From NCBI GenBank assembly GCA_013399855.1, contig VXAY01000773.1, positions 88,357 through 152,356 on the forward strand: a DNA stretch of 64,000 nucleotides. Reading direction: 5' to 3'. Below are positions 38,134-50,145 of this stretch, one piece after another. Source of the stretch: Oxyruncus cristatus. Lineage: Eukaryota; Chordata; Aves; Passeriformes; Cotingidae. Positions within the stretch are counted from its first letter, which is position 1. Each line of letters begins with the position of its first letter. The notes under the pieces are model-generated. The model was not told the DNA's origin, made no database searches, and was given only the letters and a program-made list of their open reading frames with translations. The translations under genes and the position numbers were made by a program.

Positions 38134-38639
38134 TCAAATCAAACCATTTGGTTCTCACACAGAAAGTGCAGAAACACCCCTCATCTTCAGACAACCCATT
38201 CCACTTGTTCATCAGCCTGGCCTGGCTGCCAGCCTTCTCCAGCCTGTCCCATGCCCAGTGGTGATCCCGCCGTGCTCTCGGCGTGTCGTCAGCCTGCAAA
38301 ACTGTTGTGGGGAAAGCCCAGATGGGATACAAGAGATGGCGGTGCCAGAAAACCACTGACAACCCCGGCGTGCCCCTGCCCAGCCCGGCCCGAGGGGGGG
38401 CTTCAATGATACCCCCAAGCACCATGGAAGGGCTGTGCCCCCGGCCGGGGGCGTTGGGTACCGCTGCCAGGGGAGATTTGGGCACCGGGGCCAGGCTGGT
38501 CGCTGCCCGCGGCGCGCACCGGGTCCGGGGCAGCACCGGGGGGTCCAAAGTTGGGAAACCGGGGGAACGGGGCGATGCCGGGAGGCAGCACCGAGGCTCT
38601 GCGGCAGCACCGGGAGGTCTGGCTGCGCTCGGGCGGGGC

Positions 38640-38720
38640 GGGACCGGCACCGGGAGGGACCAGGGCGGCACCTGGAGGGACCGGGGCGGCACCGGGAGGG
38701 ACCGGGGCGGGGCCGGGCGG
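38640..38720. repeat. GC-rich tandem repeat in the CpG island
   Basis: Three to four units of about 22-25 bases of the type GGGACCGGGGCGGCACCGGGA follow one another. The G-runs could form quadruplexes, which may be why the assembly breaks about 155 bases further on. Confidence 0.75.
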
Positions 38721-38876
38721 CCCCGTCGGCTCCGCTGCTAGAAGCAGCCGGTGCCTTCTCCGGGGGAGCCGTGGGCTCGCTCGGCTGCGGGGCTCAGGCA
38801 GCAGCGGGACCGGCCCCGGCACCGGGCGGGGCGGGGGAACCGGCCGGCTCCAAACCCGCCTCCCGGCGCGGGGAGG

Positions 38877-39084
38877 NNNNNNNNNNNNNNNNNNNNNNNN
38901 NNNNNNNNNNNNNNNNNNNNNNNNNNNNNNNNNNNNNNNNNNNNNNNNNNNNNNNNNNNNNNNNNNNNNNNNNNNNNNNNNNNNNNNNNNNNNNNNNNNN
39001 NNNNNNNNNNNNNNNNNNNNNNNNNNNNNNNNNNNNNNNNNNNNNNNNNNNNNNNNNNNNNNNNNNNNNNNNNNNNNNNNNNNN
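38877..39084. other. Assembly gap of 208 N
   Basis: Unknown bases lie in the centre of the CpG island. The true size and content are not known. A first exon could be hidden here. Confidence 0.99.
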
Positions 39085-39330
39085 CACCTGCCCCGCACCC
39101 GGGACGCTCCTGCCCCGCACCGCCGCTGCGGGACCGGGGGCGGCCCCAGAGGTCCCGGCGGAGCCTCTTTGCCCGCGCAGTGCCCGCTCTCAGCGCCGCT
39201 GGTTATTCTCCTCCCGCCCGCACCCGGCGGGTCGGGGATGCCACCACCGAATGGGGCAGAGCCTGGTCTTTCGGGGGATGGAGGGAGCGCGGGGAGCCTG
39301 GTTCCGGTCCCCACCACCCTGCCGGGGTCA

Positions 39331-42300
39331 GGGCGGCCTGAGCGGCGGCCCCAAGACTTTGCTTCGTACTTGGAGCCCGTCCTGCCACGCAGGAACACAG
39401 ACACGGAGAGATGGGGGGAGATGGGTCCTGTCTAAATATTAGTTTAAGGAACGGAAGGGTCGCCAGCCGGCATCTCCAGCCCTATCACCTTCTCCCAGCT
39501 CTGGCCGCGCCGCAGTGGTGACCATCTCCAGAGCTCGGCAGGGGCTGGGGGATGAATATCCCCCCATCCTCGAGGGAGGGAATTTTCCCCTCTCGCTGCG
39601 GCTTTAACAAAACAACCCAGACCTCGGGTGTCTTTATTGCACATATATGGTAGCTTGTAGCCGGCCCTGATTTAAATCCCATCGTTGCTTCGGGAGCCGA
39701 TCTGCAATTAGGCACTGGGTCAAGGGCACGGTTTATCCCAGCAGAAGAAAGGGTTAGTGGCTGTTGGTAGCGGCGTGTGAGTCCTGGATGTGTTCGAGAT
39801 CCCAGATCTAAAGCCAGGATTGTCAGTGGATCCCAAATTCAGTTTCTTGTGGTCGTGTGTGCTCCTGGATTTAACGGCAGAGGCAGCCGAGATGGTGTCT
39901 GGCACAGGGCAGAGAAATCAAGCAGGGAAGGGGCATCTCTGTGCCAAATTTTAGGAGGTGTGAGCATCTGGATTTGGGGTTTAACCTTTGATTCAGACCC
40001 AAATTTACCCACTGCGGCCCTGACTGAGTTGCAGAGCCGAGCTGGCGTTGCTGCACCCTGGGTTCACTCTGTGCCGTGGCAGTGCCCCGGTGTGAGTGTC
40101 CTTGGTGTCACCACGCCGGCGTCAGGCTCTGGGCTCATCCTGCACCTCCATCCCCAGCAGCTCCGGGACTGCGCTGGGGAGAAGAATTAAACTTTCCTGG
40201 TGCTACATCCCAAGTTTTTCAGTAGCACTGGATCTCGGAGAGCTCTCTCAGCCCTGGTCCAGCCCGTGTCTTGCCTGGAGAAAGGTGCAGAGGGGGTGTG
40301 GCACATCCCCTGCCGGCTGCAGGCACCCCGGTAATGCCGAGCTGTCCCTCCTCCTTTGCCATCAGCCCGTGAGTGGCTGTAGCTATTTGGCAGCAGGATG
40401 TGACACCAGGGCCAGGCTCCTCTGGAATTTGCAAGGGGAGAGCCCAGCACCTTCCAGGCCTCGTCGTTGGGCTGGAAATAAAGGGAGCTGGTCTGGTTTG
40501 CTGTGGCACAGCTGGGGGGACACGCAGGCCCTGGCACTGGGGGTGGTGGTGCTGGCACTGCGTGGGCCTGGCTGTGGTGGCACTGGGTGCCCTCCCACGG
40601 CAGAGCCATGAATCACATCACGCTTGGCCATCTCCCTCCTGGGGCTCCGTTGGGTGGCTCTTCCATGGCTGTGGGGTAGATTTCCACCTTTGGGGCACTG
40701 CAAGGGTGGATCTAAGATTGGCAATATCCCCTTTTTGAGGTCAAGGTGCCCTAAAAGCCACCCTGCTGGTCGTGTGGCCAGAGCAGGTGTCACCTTGGCT
40801 GTCCCCAGGCCAGCACATGCTGGTGTGGTGGCACTCAGCACACGGAGAGCCCCATGTTCTTCCCAGGAGGGCCCCATCCTGTGTCATGCTGAGCTAGGCT
40901 GTGCCCTCCCATGGGTGGGTTTGGGGGGCACAAGTTGGTGTCCTGCCTACGGAGCAGCTCATGGTCCTCAGAGGGGCTGAGCCTCGGAGAGAGGGAGATG
41001 CCAAGGGGAGGGAGGGTCCTGGGACCCTGCATGGGTGCCCATCGAAGGAGGGGCAGTAGCACAGGACTGGTGTGGGCTTTACTGGTGTGGGCTTTACTGG
41101 TGTGGGTTTTTTTTCTCTCTGATCTAAGCCAAAGCACATGTGCACAGTCTTGCTTCCCGGACTCTTGCTAAGCTCAGCTTGAACAGCATCATGTGGTCCC
41201 GCTCTGGAAGTTCCTGGTTCAGGATATCTGGGAAGGGGGTAAGGACTTGGGTACCACCCTCCCCCTCTGCTCCCACCACACCTGGGGTGTTCCATGGGGT
41301 GGTCCAGTCCCTCAGTTAAGGTGAGCCGTCTGTTCCAGCTCCACCATTACCTGGTTGAGCTGGAGAAATCCCATCCAACCCAGCTTTTTCTGGGATTTGG
41401 CCAGTTTGGGGTAGTCTTTCCCCATTAAACTTGAAGGAGAGGAGGAGAATCCCAGTCTTGCTCCCTCCCGTGCCAGGGGTGGTGTAGGGATGGTTTCGTG
41501 TGAAGGAGCATCCCGGGAGCATCAGAACAAAGCCGCCTCCTCCGTGCTTGCCCTGGGAAGGGAAATGCCATAAGCAGCTTCATTCCCATCTCTTCTTCCC
41601 CACAAAACCTGAGAGGGGCTCACTTTGTAGCACAGCATCCCAGAGCTAAATTGAAACAATCTCTCTGCCACCGCGTTGTTCCCTGGAGCATTTCCTCCCG
41701 CCACCGTTCCGGGGCCGTGTCAGCACTGTGTCAGCCCCTCGCAGGCAATGCCACTCGCATCAACGCTGCCCTTCTGAAGGGGTTTTCGTTCTGCTGCAAC
41801 CACATTTCATTTGTTTCCCTTCCTTTGAACTTTATCCAAGACCAGTTTTGAAGGGGACAGGTGGGGTGGCTGCTGGGAGGGAGGCAGGGCAGCCCTGTGC
41901 GGCTCTTGCAGTGCTCCGAGTAGTCGGCATTTCTGCAGCAGGAGATATCCAGGGAGGGGAAGTTTCTCCTTTAGCATCGCTCCCAGGCTGCAATAATCCA
42001 AAGCAGGAGTCGTGTTTTTCTCCAATTCAGCAGCTTTTTTTGCAGGGTAGGGACCTGGCTGTGTGGTGCTTGGGGCAGGGTGGTGAATCCCATCCTGGAG
42101 CTCTCCCGGGCACTGGGAATGGAGATGATTCATGAACGGAGTCCTGGTAATGGAGCTCCAGGCTTTAGGGAACCCCCCCAATTTCATCTTGGCTCATTTT
42201 AGGCATGAGGTGCTTGTAAACCCAGCCCTAATCCTTCCCAGGCAGAAAAACATAGCCCTGAAGGAGCCAAGTGAACACAAATTTTCAAAGCAAGGAAATA

Positions 42301-43417
42301 GCCTGTCATTTAGGATTGGATAAATCAAACACCCATCCCTGGGGACCCCTGGGGACTGGGCAGGGCTGCAGGCCATTGCAGCTCCAGTGGTAGCTGGGCA
42401 TCAGCTTTTGGTCAGGTCCTGGAGGTGAGAACCAACTTTGCTCCGTCGTTGCCCTCTCTGGGCCTCACTGGTGGTGGCAGCAATGCAGAGCTGCCCAGCC
42501 CGTGGGCTTCTGTGCTGCTTCTGGGGGCCCTTTTGCCTTTAATAATGTTGGTTTTGGCTGAATGAGCTGCCTGAGAGCTCAGGGTGTACTTATTGCTGGC
42601 TGTTGTCGCTCCCTGATCCTCCCCTATTAAAACACCGGGGCCGTGGGACTTGGTGATGGCAAAGCCCCCAGTCCTGGCACTCTGGGCAGCCTCATGCTGA
42701 GCTCCCAGAGCAGAGCAGGGTCAAAATCCCGAATCCTTGTGGGGTCCATCGCAGTGGTCCCTGAGCAGCTGTGCCAGGAAGAACAGGCAGGGGATGGTCC
42801 CAGCAAAGTGCTGGAGTGGCTTTTTGGTTTTCCCGGGGTTTTTCCCTCTCTGCTGCCTTCCCCACAACAGGCAGCAGCACGGGAGGAGTGGGGACCAAAC
42901 CCAACCAAAACCTTGGATAGGAACCAAACCACCTTCATCCCTCAAGCTGGAGCTGCGTCCCAAGCTGGGGACATCTGTCCTGTCCTTCCAGGGTGTCCTG
43001 GAGGAAGGACTTGCCTCAGATTTAATGGGGCAGCTGCTGTCTCTCTTCATGAAGTGGTGTTGGCTTATTAAAAGCACATTTTTGAGGCTTAGCAGCTCCA
43101 CGGAGCCGTCTGGGAGGGACAGTGCCAGCGGTGCGTGGTGGGAAGACGCTCTGGGCGGCCCTGACAGCGCCGAGCCAGGATGGGCATCCCTTCAGCTAGG
43201 GGGAACAACCTGCCTATTTGGTACCCAAGGGCAGTTTCAGGTGAGAAAAGGAGAGGATGGAAGGATCCAGCCCGAACTTGGGTGGTAGGAGCCCTTTGAG
43301 CGTGGAGACCATGAGCTGGGCCCTGGCAAAGTGTTGCTTGGGGTAGGATCTTCCCATGGATGATGGATGGGCAGCAGAGGGGGGGTCTGGCCCCATCTGT
43401 CTCCAAGAGCAGATGGT
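39331..43417. other. Long non-coding interval
   Basis: Downstream shore of the CpG island and unique DNA. There is a 17-base triplicate, 'TTTACTGGTGTGGGC', at about 41070-41108, and a possible element near 39630-39720 ('TTTATTGCACATATATGGTA'). A CCNNNN6GG-like CCATATATGG-type SRF site is not exact. No exon is supported. Confidence 0.45.
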
Positions 43418-43548
43418 AGAATCATGGAATGGTTTGGGTTGGAAAGGGCCTTAAAGATCATCCCATTCTGCCCCCGGCCATGGGCAGGGACACCTTTCAC
43501 TAGTCCAGGTTGCTCCAAGCTCCATCCAACCTGGCCTTGGGGTGACTG
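43418..43548 (-). mobile_element. CR1 LINE 3'-end fragment
   Basis: 'TAGAATCATGGAATGGTTTG' to 'CTCCATCCAACCTGGCCTTG'. Confidence 0.93.
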
Positions 43549-46500
43549 CATTCCCACTGTAATGTTTTTTGTGGCAGCACAGGGCAGGAGAATTGATCCC
43601 AATCTTTTACCCATAGCCTGACCAGATCTGAACTGGAGTCGTGGGAGGCGGCAGCCAGGTGGGGAGGGCACTGTGGCCACAGCTCTCCCTGGGTGAGATC
43701 AGAGGGGAAACTTGGCTTTTTTGGAACATGTGTGACTCTTCCCTGTGGAAAACCTCTCATCCCTGAGGCATCCCAGCAGGTTTTCCCTGCAGTGACAGTA
43801 AAGCTGCTCTGCTGTATTAGCATGTGAAGGTTCATCCTATCACATCCAGCCCTCTTTATTCCAAGTTTTGAGCTTCCTCCACCTAAAATCCCTGTTCCCA
43901 GTCCACTGCTGTTGCTGTCCCAGGAGGAATTTCTCCTTTGCTTGCTGTGGAGTGGCGCTAAGTGGTTCAATATGTTGGCAGTTGCTGCTGGAGTTGGACA
44001 GTAAATGCTAATGGGATCTTAGTCTGTGCTCCGTCCCAAACCCACTGGAAGGGTTTTTAGTGCAAATTGGATTTGCAAACCTCACTCGGGTCTCTCTGCC
44101 CTCGGCAAAGCTCCATAATCCCCGGCGGGCACCTGGACAAGCCAGCTCCTTCTGTGCAACAAGGAATCCAATATCCACAGGGAGAAGAGCAGGGAAGCTC
44201 CGGGGGAATTCCCAGTGCTGGGCATCACCTGCACTTCTTGCCTGGGATGATGTTGTGGGATGTGGATGCTCATCCCTCAGGGAACACCCAGGGGCTGTAA
44301 CTCCCCCATCCCACCCCTGGCACAGCTCCTTCCTGGCTCACCCCCTCCTGCTTGCAGGAATACTGGATTAGGGCAGGATCTGCTTGTTTAGGGATGAAAA
44401 TGGGAATTATTGAGGTAGGAGCTGAAGGGATAGTGCCGGCACACCTGAGACATGTGGAAAAGGCAGAGGTGGGACCCTGGGAAAGTCAGAAATTAATATG
44501 TGGAGTCCTTCAAGCTCCGTTGTGCTCCCAGGATGTTCTTCCAAAGGGGAAACTGAGGAATGCTGTGGCACAGTGACCTCCCTCCCAGGGATTTGGCAGG
44601 GCTGGAGCATGTTGTGACACCACACAGATGGAAAATCCTACAAAACAGGGAAGGGGCAAGTGGCCAGAGCCACAGCATGGGGGGTGATGTTCCCTCAGCC
44701 CTCTTTCCCTCCTGCCTCTGGTGTATTTTCTCCTCCTGGATCCCACCGAGTGCTTTTCCTTTCTTGGGAAATTGGGAGAATTTTGCCCCCATGTACCAGT
44801 GGTGTCGAAATGGGGCCCAGAGCAAAGCACATCTGGGGCTTGGGCTCTGTCCTGCTGCCAAAATTTAAGCTTTAACCCTCTTTCCTGAGGCACTGGGATT
44901 GTTCAAACAAGCCCCAGTAATTAGTTTCCTCTGACAAACCGCCCCTTTTTGGCTTTAGGAGGTTATTTAGCACAGGGGCGGGTGGTGTTGCTCCAGAGAC
45001 AAAAGTAATTGACATTCAGAGTTCGAGTTTTGGCACAAGCGGGAAAATCTGGGCTGGAGAAGTATCACTGGGGGACAGAGAAGGACAACACAGCAGCACC
45101 CAAGGGCCCCCAGCAGTGGGTGGGGGGTCTTTGGTTAGTGTTGTCCCTGATTTCCTGCATGTCTTCATAAACCAGCCTGGCTTGGGTGGGATTCCAAGCC
45201 ATGTGTTTTTATTTTCTCGGCCCATCAGTAAATGGGATCTGCTTGCAGGGGGGTTTCTTGCTGATATTCCCACCTCGTTTCTTGTTCTGGTGTTATTTCC
45301 CACTCTCCGGTCCCACCGCAGTGTGGGGCAATGCCCTGAACCATTTTGATATCAATTAATCTCTAATTACTCACCTTCTGCCCATAAAGGGTGGCTCCTG
45401 CTGCTGCTTAGACCTGACGGAATCGGCTTAGGGAGGTTTTTGGGTTGCTGCAGCCGAGGTGACCTTGGTGGAGCTGTCCCACCTTCTCAGGGTTGGTGTG
45501 GGGACATAGAGCTACCCTCCAGGAGACCACAGTTTGGGGACCAAAATTTGGGCACCACGAGCTGAGACCATGAGCTCGGATCACACTACCCCTGTCCACC
45601 CAGACAGGATTTTAAAATGCTCCTGCTGCTTTCAACTGGAAGAAGAATGAATATCCCCCCAAAATATGCTGTTTTCAACTCTTTTCTCTCACAGCTGGGG
45701 GTTGAGGGAGGTTGAGGGTGCAGGGCTTGACCAGGTGTCCCCAGGGTGTCCCTGAGCTGGGCTGGGTGAGCCCTGCAGTGGGTTGTGCTGCATCAAACCG
45801 GGCTTTTCTTTAATGCTGATTTATATTTCAGCTGCGTTCCTGCCTCCGGCGTGTCCTGGAGAGAGTGGTGGGGGGCGGGGGGCTGTTGGGAACCACGGGA
45901 GGCTGAGGATGGAGGGGTAGCAGCATCATTATTTGCCCTTGCAGGGATGGGCTAAGCCCAGCTAGGGCTGAACGGGGCCCAAACTGGTACCAGGGAGCAG
46001 AAATCACCGTACTTGGCTCCACATCCAACAGGATTCCGCCCCCCGCTGGGCACTTGCTGTGTATCCTGGTAATTAATGACATGAAAGCCCAGGTGAGACC
46101 TCCAGGAAAGGAATCAAAGGCTCTGCTGCTGCTTTCCAGGGCATGGATGAATCCTGCTGGGACATGGGCCTCCCCACAGCCCATGGCTGTGCTGGGGCAC
46201 GCGCCGGATGGTGGTAGTGGGAATCCCGTGGGAGGGACAGGAGATGGTGAGACACATCAGCACCATCCCCGTGGTTCTCTTGAGGATTCCTCAGAGAAAT
46301 GCAGCCCCAAAACAAGGCTGAGTGGAGCTCTAGGGTATGGGGGGAGAGGCAAGTGGGTTGTGGCTGTGGGGTCTCCGGGCTGGGGGCACTGGCAGTGGGT
46401 TTTCCATCCCGGTGAGTTTGGCTCACACCCGTGCAAACCGGCATGGTTCAGGGTGCAGAAGGCTGTCCCTGCCATTCAGGGGTGGCTCAAGGTGCCCCTT

Positions 46501-46867
46501 GGCCCTGGCAAAGATCAGGATTTTCCTCCCCTGTGCTCCTTTCTCTCATGGAAGAGCTCCCAGACCCCTCGTTTTCTCCGTTCCTATTGGCACCATGGGC
46601 TTTCCCATTTCAGGGACACCGGACAGGGTGTCTCCTCCTCGGGGCGGGGATCTGGCCATGCCAGGAGGGGGGTGGAGGGTCCCGTGGCTGCTCATTCCCA
46701 GAGAAGATGATGCCCTTCTATGAGGCACGTCGGTACCCAGGATGTGGGATGCGTGTCATGGCACAGATGAGTTAATGTCCCAAAACTCTTGCCTCCTCCT
46801 GGTGCCATCCCCAGTGCTCAGCACTTGGAGCAAGTTTGGCTCCATCAAATCCAAAAGGAGGGAGAAT
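43549..46867. other. Long non-coding interval, nothing recognised
   Basis: AT-richer pieces occur at about 44890-45020 and 45345-45390. The long frames at 46054-46710 (218 codons) have no recognisable domain. Confidence 0.45.
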
Positions 46868-46988
46868 TTAGGCCACGTTGGGTGGGGTTTGGAGCACCTT
46901 GGAGTAGGGGAAGGTGTCCCTGCCCATGGTGTGGAACGAGATGGGCTTTAAGGTCCCTTCTAACCCAAACCATTCCATGATTCTGTGA
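46868..46988 (+). mobile_element. CR1 LINE 3'-end fragment
   Basis: 'GGAAGGTGTCCCTGCCCATG' to 'AACCATTCCATGATTCTGTG'. Confidence 0.92.
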
Positions 46989-48114
46989 AAAGGTGGGAAT
47001 ATGGAGAGGGCCAAGGGCTGCTCCATTGCATGGAAACTACCTGGGCTTCCTTCTCCAGCCACAACCTGGAGCACGATGTGACCGTCCCCCTGGCATCACC
47101 CACAGGCTTCCCTTGGCTGATCCTTCTTGGGTGTCCCCTGGGCTCAGAGAGGCAGGGGGCTGCTTTTCCATCTTATTTTTATCATGTTGAGGGGGCTGTG
47201 GGTGGATTTTTCTCTCTCTCCAGCTGTTTTGGAGAGATGTGAAAACCGAACCCACCATAATTCAGCCCGACTGTAAATGCCGTGTGGGCGTGGGAGCAGC
47301 GCAGTGTGATGACGACTGGCATGTTGAGCCCAGGGACTCCCTGTGCCGATGGGAATTCTGGCACTGCCCCCTCCCCACCACCAATCCATGTCTCCGTTTC
47401 TTCACCAAGGCCACGCTTCATCCAGGGGGGTGCCCCAAAAGGCTTTCCCAGAGGAGCTGGGCTGGATCCCAGGGATGAGGGTCTGGCTGGTTTGTGGTCA
47501 GCCCTTTTGGGGTGGACTGAGGCTGTGGGAGGAGCTTTGGAGCCCCTCTCCTTGGGCTGGTTTTCACTCAGGCAAAGCAGAACCATGTGTCCCTGCTGGG
47601 CTCTGGTTTTGCTTAGGGGGGAAGAGGGAAGAGCTGGGAAGGGAAGGATGAACAGGGATGGGCTGAGCGGGGAACATGCCGTGACCACTGCTGACTTTGG
47701 CACCCAAAGCTCAAGGCTGTGCCAGTGCTGGGCTGGGAGAGTTGCTGGCAAGGACAGAGGAGCCCCTGCCCCGTGTCCCCAGCCAAGGGGTTGTCCCCAC
47801 AGAGATGGTTGCACTCCCTGTCCCCAGAATGGAGCTGGAGTTGGGACCGAGGGGCTTTTTCCCTCCTCATTTGTGCACTCACTCCCTTCTGGAAGAGGAA
47901 AAACCAACAGGGCAACTCAGATCAGGGTCTGGAGCTTTTTTTTCCCTCTCAACACTCCCTGTTCTGGGGCCAGTTTGGGCATTTGGGGCCTGGTTTGGCC
48001 CTGGTGCACTGACCTTCTTGCTGCACCGCTGATATTCCCAGTGCAGCATCCATCCTGGCTGGGGGTGTTGGAGGGGTTCCATTCAAAAAAAATAACGTCA
48101 GGAGCTTGTGATCA
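46989..48114. other. Non-coding interval, nothing recognised
   Basis: Opposed long frames (47282-48121 plus, 279 codons; 47182-47907 minus, 241 codons) cover the same DNA. Neither shows a signal peptide, domain or recognisable motif, so they are treated as chance frames in GC-rich DNA. Confidence 0.45.
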
Positions 48115-48430
48115 GTTTTAGGGAAGGTCTGAGGAAATTTTGGGAAGGTCCTAAGGAATTCTTGAGGATGGTCTGAGGAAGTTTTGGGGAAGGTCTGAGG
48201 AAGTTTTGGGGAAGGTCTGAGGAGGTTTTGAGGGAGGTCTGTGGAAGTTTTGGGGAAGGTCTGAAGAAGTTTTGGGGAAGGTCTGAAGAAGTTTTGGGGA
48301 AGGTCTGAAGAGGTTTTGGGGAAGGTCTGAAGAGGTTTTGGGGAAGGTCTGAAGAGGTTTTGGGGAAGGTCTGAAGAAGTTTTGGGGAAGGTCTGAAGAA
48401 GTTTTGGGGATGGTCTGAAGTTTTGGGAAT
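48115..48430. repeat. 22-bp minisatellite
   Basis: About fourteen units of GTTTTGGGGAAGGTCTGAAGAA with few substitutions are spaced exactly 22 bases apart. As 22 is not a multiple of three, the minus strand reads a 22-residue super-repeat (FPKTSSDLPQNFFRPSPKLLQT-type, split over three frames). Confidence 0.96.
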
Positions 48431-48639
48431 GGTCTGCCCAGGTGGTCTCTCCACCACCCCCATCCCCTCCACTACCATCCCACCACCCTCCAAGCAGGAC
48501 CAGGCATTGAACTGGAAGCTGCTGCTGGAGGAGCTGCTTTCCAGCAGCCCCTGGAGTTGTCACACCACGAGCCTGGATGGAAATTGTTTAATTCCTGCGG
48601 GATGAGTCACGAGGAGCCGGGATTTCAAAGCCATTTGGC
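48431..48639. other. Non-coding interval, nothing recognised
   Basis: Unique sequence. Confidence 0.4.
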
Positions 48640-48890
48640 TCCCATGTAAGGCACTCAAATAAACAGAGTGTGGCAGGTGGAAGCTCTCTCTGATGTCCTG
48701 TCAAGGACTTTCATTTTTCCAAGTGTTTTGTGTTGCCAAAAATCCTTCGGCTGCACTGAGGCTTCATCCATTCTTGCCATGGCTGAACCTGAGTGCTGGA
48801 AAATAATGAATCAATGCCCGGAAACATGAATCGACGGAAAATTTATGACACACTTATCACATAATGTCTTTTGGGTTCTCTGCTTTGAAG
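48640..48890. promoter_or_regulatory. Candidate conserved non-coding element
   Basis: 'GGAAAATAATGAATCAATGC', 'CGGAAACATGAATCGACGGA' and 'AAATTTATGACACACTTATC' give a CpG-containing, AT-rich, non-repetitive stretch just after a stretch with 'TCAAATAAACAGAGTGTGGC'. Confidence 0.35.
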
Positions 48891-49912
48891 CATCAGCACT
48901 GAAGGTTTTGGCATCTCCTCCTTCCCCCTCCAGCAAGGAGGATTTAGGGCAAAAGAATAAAGCTCCACTTCCTCTCCCTCATCTCATGACTCCGGGAGCT
49001 TTAAGGAGTCAGTGGATGGTGGAGAGAAATCCGAAGAGTCTGCTGGAAAAATTGGAAACGAGGTTGAGGAATGACAGTGATGGGAAAAAATGAGAGCGTG
49101 GAAAAGTGAGGGATGTCAGAGAACCCCGAGTGGAGCAAAAAATGTCCTTGGGGACGGAGCCGCTGGGCGCTGATTTATCAGGAAAAGGCAGTGGAAACAC
49201 GGACACTTGGGAGCTGGAGGGAAGGAAACTCCACCTGGAAGGGAGACTCGATTGACTTGATTGTTTTTGCTGAGCAGTGAGGGCAGTCAAGCCTTGGAGG
49301 AGTTTACTGAGGGACATGGGGTGGATTTGTTGGATCCCCCTGGGAAAGATGGGAGGCATGAGATGCTAGTGGAGGGTTTTGGGAATACCTGCAGCACTGG
49401 TGGGAGCCCAGATATCAACCTGCTCCCCCCAGACTAAGTGGTAGGAGTTGGCTGTGCTGCTGCTTGTTGTTTTTCCTTAAGATTTCCAAGTCTTTGGGAC
49501 ACAGAGTGGGTTTTCCTCTGCCTGGGAAGCAGCGAGTCCTGGCTGCGGTGGGGATGAGAGCGGGTCAGGTGATTCATGATGGAGTGGTTTTAGTGGCTCC
49601 TGTCAAACAGGGCTGGTTTTGGGGCTGTCCAGCCAGGAAGGGTCTCCTGTAGGATTGAGTTTCCCTCTTGGCAGCAGGCACACCACACTGCCATGACATC
49701 CATGGATTGTCAGGAGAACGCAGGAAAACCGTGAGCTTTTGGGCTGTTCTCCAGGAGAAAAGCTGAGCTCAAACTTTGGCCTTTCATTAAGATCCCTGGG
49801 TCCCTCCCTGGGATAATGGGGCTGTGAGTGCCCAAACACACTGGGATTCAGCCCAAAAGCACCCTCACAGCAAACCTGGGGCGTGGACCTGCGGATCATA
49901 GGTGGTGTAACT
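48891..49912. other. Non-coding interval, nothing recognised
   Basis: Unique sequence. Confidence 0.4.
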
Positions 49913-50145
49913 GAGCCCTTGGAGCACCTTCCAGTGCCTAAAGGGGCTCCAGGAGAGCTGGAGAGGGATTTTAGACAAAGGCCTGGAGGGACAGGATAAG
50001 GGGAATGGCTTCCCACTGTCAGAGCTCAGGGTTAGATGGGATGCTGGGAAGGAATTCCTCCCTCTGAGGGTGGGGAGGCCCTGGCACAGGTTGCCCAGAG
50101 AAGCTGTGGCTGCCCCATCCCTGGAAGTGTCCAGGGTTGGACAGG
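49913..50145 (+). mobile_element. CR1 LINE fragment lacking its 3' end
   Basis: 'CTTCCAGTGCCTAAAGGGGC' to 'CATCCCTGGAAGTGTCCAGG', then GTTGGACAGGGCTAGG. The last ~100 bases of the element are missing. Confidence 0.92.

Larger units (their letters stand above)
38360..39330. promoter_or_regulatory. CpG island, candidate promoter or 5' exon region (contains a gap)
   Basis: From about 38360 to 39330 the composition is extremely GC-rich with very many CG dinucleotides, unlike the CpG-poor flanks. Such islands usually mark promoters. The long frames on both strands come from the lack of stop codons in GC-rich DNA and do not resemble any protein I know. It lies 14 kb upstream of, and on a suitable side for, the NRTN coding exons, whose non-coding first exon has not been found, so an NRTN promoter is a reasonable guess. 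It could equally serve an unseen gene or lncRNA on either strand. Confidence 0.6.

Noticed and set aside
38403..39442. Frames of more than 290 codons on both strands across the CpG island
   Set aside because: They are rich in Gly, Pro, Arg and Ala, overlap on opposite strands, run through 208 unknown bases and resemble no protein family. Lack of stop codons is expected at this GC content.
47182..48121. Opposed 279- and 241-codon frames
   Set aside because: No domain, signal peptide or conserved motif is visible, and both strands are equally open, which points to composition.
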